Source: Flavobacterium phragmitis (GTDB lineage Bacteria > Bacteroidota > Bacteroidia > Flavobacteriales > Flavobacteriaceae). From it: a stretch of 64,000 nt of DNA. The position numbers and the translations under genes are program-made. The stretch lies in assembly GCF_900112575.1 (NCBI RefSeq), contig NZ_FOMH01000011.1, positions 62,001 through 126,000 of the forward strand. The letters are read 5' to 3'. Every line of letters starts with the position of its first letter. The first letter of the stretch is position 1. The notes beneath the pieces are model-generated. The model was given only the letters and a program-made list of their open reading frames with translations. It was not told where the DNA came from and searched no databases. This document shows positions 25,249 through 33,863 of the stretch, in pieces.

Positions 25249-26136
25249 ATGAAAAAGATACTTTACATAGCAATTACCACAATTCTAATTTCATGTTCCA
25301 ACAAAAAAAATGATTTTGATGCGACAGGAACTTTTGAAGCCGTTGAAACTATTATTCCCGCTGAGGCTTCCGGAATTATAAAAGAATTAAAAATTGAAGA
25401 AGGAGATCATCTAAAAGAAGGACAAGTTGTAGGTTATATTGACACTATCCAGCTGAAACTGAAAAAAGAACAACTTCTGGCACAAATAAAAGCAACCCAA
25501 AGCCGAAAACCAGATGCCAAAACACAACTTGATGTTTATCGCGAAGAATTAAAACAAGCCAAAATAGATCAGCAGCGTATGCAGAATTTGGTTAAAGCAG
25601 ATGCTGCAACGAGAAAACAGCTTGATGATGCCAATTCTAAAGTTTCGGTTATCCAAAAACAAATTACGGCTTTGCAAACTTCTTTAAATATTAGTACAAC
25701 GGGAATCGATGATGAAACACAGACTTTAAAAGTACAGATAAGTCAGATTGACGATCAATTGGCAAAATCTAAAATTGTCAATAAAGTGAATGGAACGGTT
25801 TTAACCAAATATGCTGAAACCGGCGAAATGGCAACCATTGGGAAACCGCTTTACAAAATTGCAGATTTGTCTTCTATCATTTTGCGTGTTTATATAACTG
25901 GAGATCAGCTTCCACAGCTTAAAATCAATCAGAAAGTAAAAGTTTTTACTGATGCCACAAAAGACACTTATAAAGAACACGAAGGAACTATAGAATGGAT
26001 AAGCGATAAAGCGGAGTTTACCCCTAAAACGATTCAGACAAAAGAAGAGCGCGCCAATTTGGTTTATGCAGTGAAGATCAGAGTGAAAAACGACGGTTAC
26101 TTAAAAATTGGAATGTATGGCGAAATAAAATTCTAA
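25249..26136 (+). CDS. HlyD-family periplasmic adaptor, lipoprotein (YbhG-like)
   Basis: Membrane-fusion protein of 295 residues. The signal peptide has a lipobox ISCSNK (Cys about 16). A lipoyl half-domain begins VETIIPAEASGIIKELKIEEGD and returns as SKIVNKVNGTVLTKY. Between the halves are about 100 residues of coiled-coil hairpin (residues 75-170). A beta-barrel follows (VYITGDQLPQLKI). It bridges the inner-membrane ABC permeases to the TolC channel. Spacing to the next gene is 3 bases. The closest well-known analogue is E. coli YbhG. Confidence 0.87.
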   Translation: MKKILYIAITTILISCSNKKNDFDATGTFEAVETIIPAEASGIIKELKIEEGDHLKEGQVVGYIDTIQLKLKKEQLLAQIKATQSRKPDAKTQLDVYREELKQAKIDQQRMQNLVKADAATRKQLDDANSKVSVIQKQITALQTSLNISTTGIDDETQTLKVQISQIDDQLAKSKIVNKVNGTVLTKYAETGEMATIGKPLYKIADLSSIILRVYITGDQLPQLKINQKVKVFTDATKDTYKEHEGTIEWISDKAEFTPKTIQTKEERANLVYAVKIRVKNDGYLKIGMYGEIKF

Positions 26137-26139
26137 GTC

Positions 26140-27048
26140 ATGGAATGTGTAATTGTAAAAAATATCACGAAAGTTTATGGCAAAGAGAAAAAAACGGCTG
26201 TTGACAACGTTTCTTTTTCGGTAAACAAAGGCGAACTTTTTGGATTGATCGGACCTGATGGTGCAGGCAAAACCAGTATTTTCAGAATCCTGACTACAGT
26301 TTTACTTCCCGATGGCGGAGAGGCTTCTATTGACGGATTGGATGTAGTAAAAAATTTTAAAGAAATCAGAAGTACAATTGGCTACATGCCGGGGAAATTT
26401 TCTTTGTATCAGGATTTAACCATCGAAGAAAACCTCAACTTTTTTGCCACTTTGTTTGGAACTACCATTCAGGAAAATTACGATTTGATTAAAGATATTT
26501 ATATTCAGATCGAACCGTTTAAAGACCGAAGAGCAGGAAAACTTTCGGGCGGAATGAAACAAAAACTAGCGTTGTGCTGTGCATTAATTCATAAACCGAA
26601 TGTATTATTCCTGGACGAACCTACAACCGGAGTTGATCCCGTTTCCAGAAAGGAATTTTGGGAAATGCTGAAACGTCTTAAAAAACAAAACATTACCATT
26701 ATAGTTTCAACACCTTATATGGACGAAGCTAATCTGTGCGACAGAATTGCACTTATTCAGGATGGCAAGATATTACAAATGGATACGCCTCAAAATATTA
26801 TAAAAAGTTATCCCGATCCTTTATTTGCTGTTAAAGCGAACAACATGCATAAACTATTGCCATTCTTAACGGAATATCCGGAACGAAAAGGAAGTTATGC
26901 TTTTGGTGAATATGCTCATTTTTCATTCAATGGAAACCCCGATGTTGCTGCTTTAGAAAAATACTTAAAAGCAAAAGGATTGGACAACATCGAAATTAAA
27001 AATGCAGACGTAACCATAGAAGACAGTTTTATAAAATTACTGAGCTGA
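26140..27048 (+). CDS. ABC efflux ATPase, N-terminal YbhF-like half
   Basis: ATPase subunit of 302 residues. Walker A is GPDGAGKTS (Asp instead of the usual Asn), the signature LSGGMKQKLALCC, Walker B VLFLDEPTTGVDP. The H-loop position is Thr-Pro (VSTPYMDEA), so the switch His is missing. GPDGAGKT and the TPYMDEA loop are hallmarks of the first ATPase domain of YbhF. The C-terminal 70 residues form a small extra domain. Lacking the H-loop His, this half may be weakly active and work as a heterodimer with the next ATPase, whose ATG overlaps this stop (TGATG). Confidence 0.87.
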   Translation: MECVIVKNITKVYGKEKKTAVDNVSFSVNKGELFGLIGPDGAGKTSIFRILTTVLLPDGGEASIDGLDVVKNFKEIRSTIGYMPGKFSLYQDLTIEENLNFFATLFGTTIQENYDLIKDIYIQIEPFKDRRAGKLSGGMKQKLALCCALIHKPNVLFLDEPTTGVDPVSRKEFWEMLKRLKKQNITIIVSTPYMDEANLCDRIALIQDGKILQMDTPQNIIKSYPDPLFAVKANNMHKLLPFLTEYPERKGSYAFGEYAHFSFNGNPDVAALEKYLKAKGLDNIEIKNADVTIEDSFIKLLS

Positions 27049-27788
27049 TGGAAAACAAAGTAATTATTTGCAAAGGATTAACGAAGCGCTTTGGAGATTT
27101 CATCGCCGTAGATAAAATTACATTTGAAGTCCAAAAAGGAGAAATATTTGGATTTCTCGGAGCAAACGGTGCCGGAAAGACCACTGCCATGCGAATGCTT
27201 TGCGGTTTGTCTAAACCTACTTCGGGAGAAGCCAATATTGCAGGTTTTGATGTTTATAAAGAAACGGAGAAAATTAAAAATAATATTGGCTATATGAGTC
27301 AGAAATTCTCTTTGTATGATGATTTAACCGTTCTAGAAAACATTAATTTTTTCGCAGGAATTTACGGCTTATCAGATGCTGAAATTAAATCGAACAGTCA
27401 ATCCTTAATAGAAAGTTTAGGAATACAGGATTTGGCAGACAAACGTGTAGGATCGCTTCCGTTGGGATGGAAACAAAAACTGGCATTTTCAACGGCCATT
27501 ATCCATAAACCTGAAATTGTATTTCTGGACGAACCAACTGGCGGCGTTGATCCGCTTACGCGAAGACAATTCTGGGATTTAATTTATGAAGCTTCCAGCA
27601 ACGGAATTACCATTTTTGTGACCACACATTATATGGACGAGGCCGAATATTGCGACCGTGTTTCGATTATGGTCGATGGCAGAGTCGAAGCTTTAGAAAG
27701 TCCTTCAAACTTAAAAAAACAATTTAATCTCGGCAGTATGGATGAGGTGTTTTACCACCTTGCCCGAGAAGCAAAACGCGGCGAATAA
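27048..27788 (+). CDS. ABC efflux ATPase, C-terminal YbhF-like half
   Basis: ATPase subunit of 246 residues. Walker A is GANGAGKTT, Walker B IVFLDEPTGGVDP, and the H-loop His is present in VTTHYMDEA. The signature is degenerate: LPLGWKQKLAF in place of LSGGQ, as in the second ATPase domain of YbhF. In E. coli the two domains are one polypeptide; here they are two genes overlapping by one base. The two halves complement each other: a canonical signature with a missing H-loop His in one, a degenerate signature with an intact His in the other. This suggests an asymmetric dimer with one competent site. Confidence 0.88.
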   Translation: MENKVIICKGLTKRFGDFIAVDKITFEVQKGEIFGFLGANGAGKTTAMRMLCGLSKPTSGEANIAGFDVYKETEKIKNNIGYMSQKFSLYDDLTVLENINFFAGIYGLSDAEIKSNSQSLIESLGIQDLADKRVGSLPLGWKQKLAFSTAIIHKPEIVFLDEPTGGVDPLTRRQFWDLIYEASSNGITIFVTTHYMDEAEYCDRVSIMVDGRVEALESPSNLKKQFNLGSMDEVFYHLAREAKRGE

Positions 27789-27797
27789 CAAACGAAT

Positions 27798-28904
27798 ATG
27801 AAACAGTTTTTTACCTTCATCAATAAAGAATTTCTGCATGTATTGCGGGACAGAAAGACACTGCTTATACTTTTCGGAATGCCGGTGGTTCAAATTTTAA
27901 TTTTTGGTTTTGCGCTTACCAATGAAGTAAAGAACTCCAAAATTGTAGTGGTTGATTATGCAAAAGATGTCGCTTCAAAAGAAATTATCAATAAAATTGA
28001 AGCCAGCAGGTATTTTGAAATTGATCAGATGTTACCCGGAACGAATGAGCTTGAAAAAGCATTTGAAACCGGAAAGATAAAAATGGCGATTGTTTTTCCT
28101 GAAAACTTCAATAGCAATCTGTTACATCAAAACAAAGCCCAAATCCAAATAATTGCCGATGCTTCAGATCCAAATCAGGCGACAACTTTAACCAATTATG
28201 CATCTTCTATTATTGCCGATTATCAATCTGAAATGAATCAGCTTAATTTGGCTCCTTATCGCATTCAGCCACAAATCAAAATGCTTTACAATCCGCAGTT
28301 AAAAGGCGCTCCTAATTTTGTTCCCGGCGTTATGGCATTAATTTTAATGCTGATTTGCGTAATGATGACGGCAATCTCTATTGTAAAAGAAAAAGAAATG
28401 GGAACAATGGAAATTCTTCTAGTTTCTCCATTTAAACCTATTTTAGTTATTCTTTCTAAAGCGGTTCCTTATCTTATCTTGTCTACCATAAATGTGGCTT
28501 CCATTTTATTATTAAGTTTCTTTGTTTTGCAACTTCCAATAAAAGGAAATTTATTTTTACTGTTTTCAGAAAGCATTCTATTTATCATAACCTGTTTAAC
28601 ATTGGGCATTTTTATTTCAGTCAAAACCGATTCCATGCAAACCGCAATGTTACTTTCTCTTATGGGAATGCTCCTCCCTACTCTATTGTTCAGCGGATTT
28701 ATGTTTCCTGTTGAAAATATGCCGATTCCGTTGCAGATTTTTTCCAACATTGTTCCTGCAAAATGGTATTACATCATAGTAAAAAGAATTATGATCGAAG
28801 GTCTTGGTTTTGCTTCGGTTTGGAAAGAAACATTAATTCTTATCGGAACTACCATTTTTTTACTATTCATAAGCCTCAAAAGCTTTAAAATCCGAATGTC
28901 ATGA
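27798..28904 (+). CDS. ABC-2 type permease (YbhS/YhhJ-like), subunit 1
   Basis: Inner-membrane permease of 368 residues. One transmembrane helix lies near the N-terminus (FGMPVVQILIFGFALT), then a periplasmic domain of about 140 residues. Five more helices (about 175-365) follow, including the motif VKEKEMGTMEILLVSP, which is standard in ABC-2 exporters. It overlaps the next permease by 4 bases (ATGA). It forms the membrane channel with the second permease. Confidence 0.88.
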   Translation: MKQFFTFINKEFLHVLRDRKTLLILFGMPVVQILIFGFALTNEVKNSKIVVVDYAKDVASKEIINKIEASRYFEIDQMLPGTNELEKAFETGKIKMAIVFPENFNSNLLHQNKAQIQIIADASDPNQATTLTNYASSIIADYQSEMNQLNLAPYRIQPQIKMLYNPQLKGAPNFVPGVMALILMLICVMMTAISIVKEKEMGTMEILLVSPFKPILVILSKAVPYLILSTINVASILLLSFFVLQLPIKGNLFLLFSESILFIITCLTLGIFISVKTDSMQTAMLLSLMGMLLPTLLFSGFMFPVENMPIPLQIFSNIVPAKWYYIIVKRIMIEGLGFASVWKETLILIGTTIFLLFISLKSFKIRMS

Positions 28905-30019
28905 GAATATTGCGCTTTTTACTAATCAAAGAATTCAAACAGATCTTTCGTAATCGCGCTATTTTGGCCATCATTTTAGTCATGCCGGTTATCCAGCTTA
29001 TTATCTTACCATTGGCGGCTAATTATGAAGTTAAAAATATCAATCTGGCGGTTATAGATAACGATCATTCCGACTATTCTAGAGATTTAATTACTAAAGT
29101 TACTTCATCGGGATATTTCAGACTTACAGGATATTCGCAATCCTATCGTAAAGCACTACATTTGGTTGAAGAAGATAAGGCTGATATTATACTGGAGATT
29201 CCTAAAAACTTTGAAAAAGAATTACTGACCGAAAACCAGCAGCAACTTTTTATTACCATAAATGCCGTAAACGGCACCAAAGCAGGATTAGGTGGTGGAT
29301 ACATTTCTTCAATAATTCAGGAATACAACAATCAAATTCGGGTAAAAAATATAGTTCCGGATAAATTCAATCCAATGCCAGTTATTGAGATTACCTCATC
29401 AAACTGGTATAATCCGAATTTAAATTATCAATTGTACATGGTTCCTGGCGTTTTGGCAATGTTGGTAACACTTGTCGGCGGATTTCTTTCAGCATTAAAT
29501 ATTGTAAAAGAAAAAGAAGGCGGAACAATCGAACAGATTAATGTTTCTCCCATAAAAAAATATCATTTTATCTTAGGAAAATTAATTCCGTTTTGGATTT
29601 TAGGAAATGTAGTTTTTGGTTTAGGATTAATTGTTTCCTGGATTTTTTATGGCATTGTGCCACTCGGAAGCATCTTGCTTTTATATGGATTTGTTGTACT
29701 ATATCTTTTAGCCATTTTGGGCTTTGGTCTTTTGGTTTCTACTTTTTGCGAAACACAACAACAGGCTATGTTGATTATGTTTTTCTTTATTATGATTTTT
29801 GTCTTAATGGGCGGACTTTTTACTTCCATAGACAGTATGCCGGAATGGGCCAAAACGGTTTCAAAATTCAATCCCGTAAGTTATTTTATTGACGTCATGC
29901 GAATGGTAATCATTAAAGGAAGTACTTTTCAGGATATAAAACGACATTTGCTAATTATCATCTGTTTTGCAATTGTTCTAAATTTTACTGCAGTTCTAAA
30001 TTATAGAAAAACATCTTAA
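28901..30019 (+). CDS. ABC-2 type permease (YbhR-like), subunit 2
   Basis: 372 residues with the same layout as the preceding permease: a first helix near 20-40, a periplasmic domain, then five helices with VKEKEGGTIEQINVSP at about 200. It is last in the six-gene run tetR, tolC-like, adaptor, ATPase, ATPase, permease, permease. No hairpin terminator is visible before the next gene, 72 bases on. Confidence 0.88.
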   Translation: MRILRFLLIKEFKQIFRNRAILAIILVMPVIQLIILPLAANYEVKNINLAVIDNDHSDYSRDLITKVTSSGYFRLTGYSQSYRKALHLVEEDKADIILEIPKNFEKELLTENQQQLFITINAVNGTKAGLGGGYISSIIQEYNNQIRVKNIVPDKFNPMPVIEITSSNWYNPNLNYQLYMVPGVLAMLVTLVGGFLSALNIVKEKEGGTIEQINVSPIKKYHFILGKLIPFWILGNVVFGLGLIVSWIFYGIVPLGSILLLYGFVVLYLLAILGFGLLVSTFCETQQQAMLIMFFFIMIFVLMGGLFTSIDSMPEWAKTVSKFNPVSYFIDVMRMVIIKGSTFQDIKRHLLIIICFAIVLNFTAVLNYRKTS

Positions 30020-30091
30020 TCATTTTGCTTCACTTTTTTTGTAATTTGCATAGATTTAAAAATCAAAAATCATCAACCAAAAATCAAAAAA

Positions 30092-31495
30092 ATGAAGCAA
30101 TTTCTATTATTGTTTGTCTTTATTATTAGCTTTTCAGGAATTCATTCGCAGGAAAATTTGCCAACAGATTTCCTTTCGAAAGAATTTCACAAAGGCCGCC
30201 GTGAAGCTTTTCGAAATTTAATGCCCGCCAATTCTGTTGCAGTCGTTTTTTCTTATCCGGAAAGAGTATTTTCAAAAGACATTAATTATACCTATCACGC
30301 AAATCCTGATCTGTATTATCTGACTGGTTACAAAGAACCGGATGCCGTTTTATTACTTTTTAAAGAACCACAAGGAGACGAAAAATATACTGAAGTTCTT
30401 TTTGTAAGAGAAAGAAATGCTACTCAGGAAACCTGGACAGGTAGACGTTTAGGTGTTGAAGGTGCCAAATCGAAATTAGGTTTTACAACCGTTTACAACG
30501 GAAAAGATTTTAATGCTTTTGTAATTGATTTCAAAAAATTTGACAAAATCATTTACGATAAAATTCCAACAGATCTTGGCAAAAACAAATCAGGTTTTGA
30601 TCTTTTCGGTTTAATTGAATCTTTCAAATCTAAAGCTTCCATTAAAACTGATGATGAAGCACCTGTATTACTTTTCAATACGATCACGAATTCTTTAAGA
30701 GAAATAAAAACTCCTGAAGAAATAGATTTAATGCGAAAATCGGTTAAACTTTCCTGCATTGCCCACAATGAAGTAATGAAAGCGGTTGGCCCGGATATGA
30801 GCGAGAATGAAGCAGACGGAATCCACAGATACATTCACAGACATTACGGAGCGGAAGACGAAGGTTATCCGCCGATTGTTGGAGCTGGAGCAAATGGCTG
30901 TATTTTACACTACGGAGAAAACAATGCAACCCAAATGGACAATCAATTATTGCTGATGGATGTTGGATCTGAATATCACGGTTATTCTGCCGATGTGACC
31001 CGAACTGTTCCTGCAAACGGAAAATTTAGCGAAGAGCAAAAAGCAATCTATCAATTGGTTTATGAAGCTCAGGAAGAGGTTTTTAAAATTTGTAAAGTCG
31101 GAACTCCTTTTCAGGATTTAAATAAAAAAGCTAGAGAAGTTATTACTGCTGGATTAATTAAACTCGGAATTATTACAGATCCAAAAGACGTTAGAATTTA
31201 TTATCCGCACAGCTGTTCACACTTTCTTGGCTTAGATGTTCATGATAAAGGAAATTATATGAGTACCTTAAAAGAAAACATGATTTTTACCGTTGAACCT
31301 GGAATTTATATTCCGGCCAATAGTAAATGCGATAAAAAATGGTGGAATATCGGCGTTCGTATCGAAGATGACATTTTAATTACCAAAAACTCATATGAAA
31401 ACCTTTCTGCAGAATCTCCAAGAAAATGGCAGGATGTGGAAGCTTTGGCTAAGCAAAAAAGCACTTTTAACGAAATGAAGTTTCCTAAGATATAA
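30092..31495 (+). CDS. Exported Xaa-Pro aminopeptidase (M24B)
   Basis: Metallopeptidase of 467 residues that removes N-terminal residues next to proline. The signal peptide ends IHSQ (residue 20). An N-terminal domain (about 25-200) precedes the pita-bread catalytic domain. Dinuclear metal ligands are visible: Asp290 and Asp301 (LLMDVGSEYHGYSADVTR), His377 (SHFLGLDVHD), Glu402 (TVEPGIYI) and Glu425 (VRIEDD). The signal peptide suggests periplasmic action, unlike cytoplasmic PepP, fitting peptide scavenging together with the S9 peptidase at 2882. Confidence 0.9.
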   Translation: MKQFLLLFVFIISFSGIHSQENLPTDFLSKEFHKGRREAFRNLMPANSVAVVFSYPERVFSKDINYTYHANPDLYYLTGYKEPDAVLLLFKEPQGDEKYTEVLFVRERNATQETWTGRRLGVEGAKSKLGFTTVYNGKDFNAFVIDFKKFDKIIYDKIPTDLGKNKSGFDLFGLIESFKSKASIKTDDEAPVLLFNTITNSLREIKTPEEIDLMRKSVKLSCIAHNEVMKAVGPDMSENEADGIHRYIHRHYGAEDEGYPPIVGAGANGCILHYGENNATQMDNQLLLMDVGSEYHGYSADVTRTVPANGKFSEEQKAIYQLVYEAQEEVFKICKVGTPFQDLNKKAREVITAGLIKLGIITDPKDVRIYYPHSCSHFLGLDVHDKGNYMSTLKENMIFTVEPGIYIPANSKCDKKWWNIGVRIEDDILITKNSYENLSAESPRKWQDVEALAKQKSTFNEMKFPKI

Positions 31496-31509
31496 TTTCA
31501 AAATTTATC

Positions 31510-31644
31510 TTAACACATAGAAACATAGATTTTTTTTGTCTATAAAAGGATAAAAGAAGAAGCTAGCTCCCACACATAGCTATGTGAATTTATGCAAGTG
31601 AAACGCCTTTCACCACAAAGCTAAACTATGTTTCTATGTGTTAA
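31510..31644. repeat. Intergenic inverted-repeat element, type 1
   Basis: Perfect 19-bp terminal inverted repeats (31510-31528 and 31626-31644, TTAACACATAGAAACATAG) enclose 97 bases. Inside are a 14-base palindrome CACATAGCTATGTG (31573-31586) and a small hairpin GTGAAA/TTTCAC (31598-31613). It encodes no protein. It has the look of a dispersed miniature repeat, but copy number cannot be seen here. Confidence 0.75.
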
Positions 31645-31712
31645 AACCATAAATTCAGAAGACAACAACTACTTATTTTTCCCGTACTTTGTATTCTTAA
31701 ACAAATTAAAAA

Positions 31713-32672
31713 ATGAAAGCACTTACCTTCTCTACTTTCGGAGATTCAGATGTTTTAGAATATATCGAAATCCCGAATCCACAATTAAAAAACGATGAAA
31801 TTTTAGTCGAAATGAAAGCTATCGGACTAAATTTTGCTGACGTTTACAGACGAAAGGGAAATTATCATTTAAAAGGAAATCCGCCTTTTATTGCCGGTTA
31901 CGAAGGTGCCGGAATTGTAGTTGATGCGAATAATCATCCTGAATATAAAATTGGGGATCGTGTGGCTTTCGCCGATGTTCCTTTTGCGAATGCAGAATTG
32001 GTTGCTGTTAATGTGAATCATGTTTTGCCATTGCCCGAAAGCATATCGTTTGAAACTGCTTCTTCGGTTTTATTACAAGGTTTAACCGCTCATTATTTAG
32101 CAACGGACAGCCATAAAACAGTAAGCGGAGAAAGAGTTTTAATTCATGCTGTTGCTGGCGGAGTTGGGCAGATTCTGACGCAAATCAGTAAGCTTTTAGG
32201 AGCAACTGTTATTGGTCTAACCTCATCTGCCGATAAAGCAAAAATCGGATTTGAGCAAGGAGCGGATTATGTTTTTCTTTATAATGAGGATTGGAAATCT
32301 CAAGTTTTTAAAATTGCGCCAAAAGGTGTCGACGCAGTTTATGACAGTATTGGAAGTACGCTAATGGAAAGCTTTGAAGTGACCAAAGAATGCGGACAAG
32401 TTGTCTTCTTCGGAATGGCGGGCGGAGATCCGGCACCAGTCGATCCAAGAATGTTAATGGATGGTTCCAAAACTTTAACAGGAGGAGATTTATGGAGTTA
32501 TTTAATTTCTAAAGAAGAAAGAATCAAAAGAGCAACTCAGTTATTCAATTGGATTATCGAAGGAAAAATCAAACTTTCAGAACCCACTTCTTTCAAATTA
32601 TCAGAAGGAAAACTGGCGCATGATTTTCTGGAAAGCAGACAGAGTACAGGGAAAATAATTTTGATACCGTAA
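31713..32672 (+). CDS. Quinone oxidoreductase-like NADPH-dependent dehydrogenase
   Basis: Medium-chain dehydrogenase/reductase of 319 residues. The N-terminal GroES-like domain (1-120) includes GLNFADVYRRKG, a hallmark of the zinc-free quinone oxidoreductase group. The Rossmann domain (about 125-260) has the nucleotide loop HAVAGGVGQ. No zinc-binding Cys cluster is present. It probably reduces quinones or reactive carbonyls with NADPH. It stands alone between two repeat elements. Confidence 0.85.
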   Translation: MKALTFSTFGDSDVLEYIEIPNPQLKNDEILVEMKAIGLNFADVYRRKGNYHLKGNPPFIAGYEGAGIVVDANNHPEYKIGDRVAFADVPFANAELVAVNVNHVLPLPESISFETASSVLLQGLTAHYLATDSHKTVSGERVLIHAVAGGVGQILTQISKLLGATVIGLTSSADKAKIGFEQGADYVFLYNEDWKSQVFKIAPKGVDAVYDSIGSTLMESFEVTKECGQVVFFGMAGGDPAPVDPRMLMDGSKTLTGGDLWSYLISKEERIKRATQLFNWIIEGKIKLSEPTSFKLSEGKLAHDFLESRQSTGKIILIP

Positions 32673-32682
32673 ACTTTTTTCC

Positions 32683-32759
32683 GCCACGAATTACACTAAT
32701 TTGCACTAATTTTTTATGATTAAAAATTTTAATTCGTGAAAATTAGTGTAATTCGTGGC
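32683..32759. repeat. Intergenic inverted-repeat element, type 2
   Basis: Perfect 20-bp inverted repeat: GCCACGAATTACACTAATTT (32683-32702) and its complement (32740-32759), loop 37 bases. It lies 10 bases after the quinone reductase stop and 8 bases before the converging gene at 32768. It could fold as a bidirectional terminator-like hairpin. No T-run follows. Confidence 0.75.
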
Positions 32760-32767
32760 TATCTCCT

Positions 32768-33856
32768 CTAAAGCTGGTTAATTTCAATCTTTGTCAATTC
32801 AGACAATTCTAAGATTCGCTCTACTTCGTTTTTATTGGCTATAAAAAAGAGATAATTATCTCCAAAAGTTTCATACGTCAATAGTTCTAAATTAGATTTT
32901 GCTAACTCTGATTGAATGTATGGGAACAAATCGTGACTGTAGGTTTCCTCGGGATAATCGAATTTGAAATCTTCACCAAGCATCTCAGAAATGAAATATT
33001 GGGCATCTTCAGGATCAAACTTCCAGTCGCTGTTCCAGGCATCAATGCTTTCAAAAAAAGCAAAATGCTCTTCTGTGCTTTCGTAATCTTCTTTGGTTTC
33101 ATCATTGAAATTTTCAAAAAGATTTTCAGCATATTCATTAAGTTCCTCCTCTTCAATAGTACCTCTCGAAACTAGATTCACAAACTCTTTAAAATCTTCG
33201 ATAGTTGCATTTTCATTAAACAATACACTTTCAGAAGAAGGAAGTTCTACCGTTTTGGGAATTTCAAGATTTAGATACTCACAGATTCCCTGTAAAACCA
33301 GTTTAAAATCTTTAATGCCGATTTCCTGAGTGTCGTTTTTAGGAGCGTTAAAATCAATAAATTCAGAATCTAATAATCCTTTTGTATAATCTAAAAAATG
33401 ACTGCCGGAATACAAAATCCTAATATCGTTTATTTCTAAACTATTGGTACAACAAAAGAAAATCATGAAGTTATTGATAACGCGCTTAAAGTGTTTCTTC
33501 ATTTCCTGACTCGGCTGGGAATAAAACTGAACATGAATAAAATCATATTCTAATCCTTCCTGAATCATTTCCTCCGTTAAAGTGCCAATATTCAGTTTTT
33601 TATAAAGTTCATTTAAAACCTCATAAGCATTATTAAATCCTGCTTTTTTAATTTCTTTTCTTCCTTCTTCATGATCTAATGAATAGGGAATGGAATATAA
33701 ATTGACAAAAACCGAATCCTGAATTCCTTTTACCTTAAATTCTAAACTATTCGATTCATTATATAAATAATTGTAAATCGGATTTATAACATCAAAAGAA
33801 ATGATGGATTGCGGATCGTTATTTCTATTAAACAAATTGGAAAAGAAATTTTTCAT
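32768..33856 (-). CDS. Cytoplasmic protein of unknown function, acidic (DUF6630-like C-terminus?)
   Basis: 362 residues, not securely recognised. It has no signal peptide. An acidic Glu-rich linker (about 220-265) divides an N-terminal part from a C-terminal domain of about 90 residues. That domain contains WKFDPEDAQYF, GEDFKFDYPEE, SHDLFPYIQ and YLFFIANKNEVERI, and resembles DUF6630-type proteins as I recall them. It lies 7 bases after a SUKH-like gene, so the two form one transcript. Such SUKH-linked genes are often found in immunity clusters against contact-delivered toxins, but no toxin is nearby and a housekeeping role is equally possible. Confidence 0.5.
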   Translation of the reverse strand: MKNFFSNLFNRNNDPQSIISFDVINPIYNYLYNESNSLEFKVKGIQDSVFVNLYSIPYSLDHEEGRKEIKKAGFNNAYEVLNELYKKLNIGTLTEEMIQEGLEYDFIHVQFYSQPSQEMKKHFKRVINNFMIFFCCTNSLEINDIRILYSGSHFLDYTKGLLDSEFIDFNAPKNDTQEIGIKDFKLVLQGICEYLNLEIPKTVELPSSESVLFNENATIEDFKEFVNLVSRGTIEEEELNEYAENLFENFNDETKEDYESTEEHFAFFESIDAWNSDWKFDPEDAQYFISEMLGEDFKFDYPEETYSHDLFPYIQSELAKSNLELLTYETFGDNYLFFIANKNEVERILELSELTKIEINQL

Positions 33857-33863
33857 GAAAGGC

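Noticed and set aside
26140..27788. Frameshift splitting a single YbhF gene
   Set aside because: Both halves have complete domains and the second has a proper ATG overlapping the first stop (TGATG), a normal translational coupling arrangement.
29593..29892. Second open frame inside the ABC-2 permease gene at 28901
   Set aside because: Overlaps a clear permease in another frame; its Phe/Cys/Trp-rich product comes from reading membrane-helix codons out of frame.
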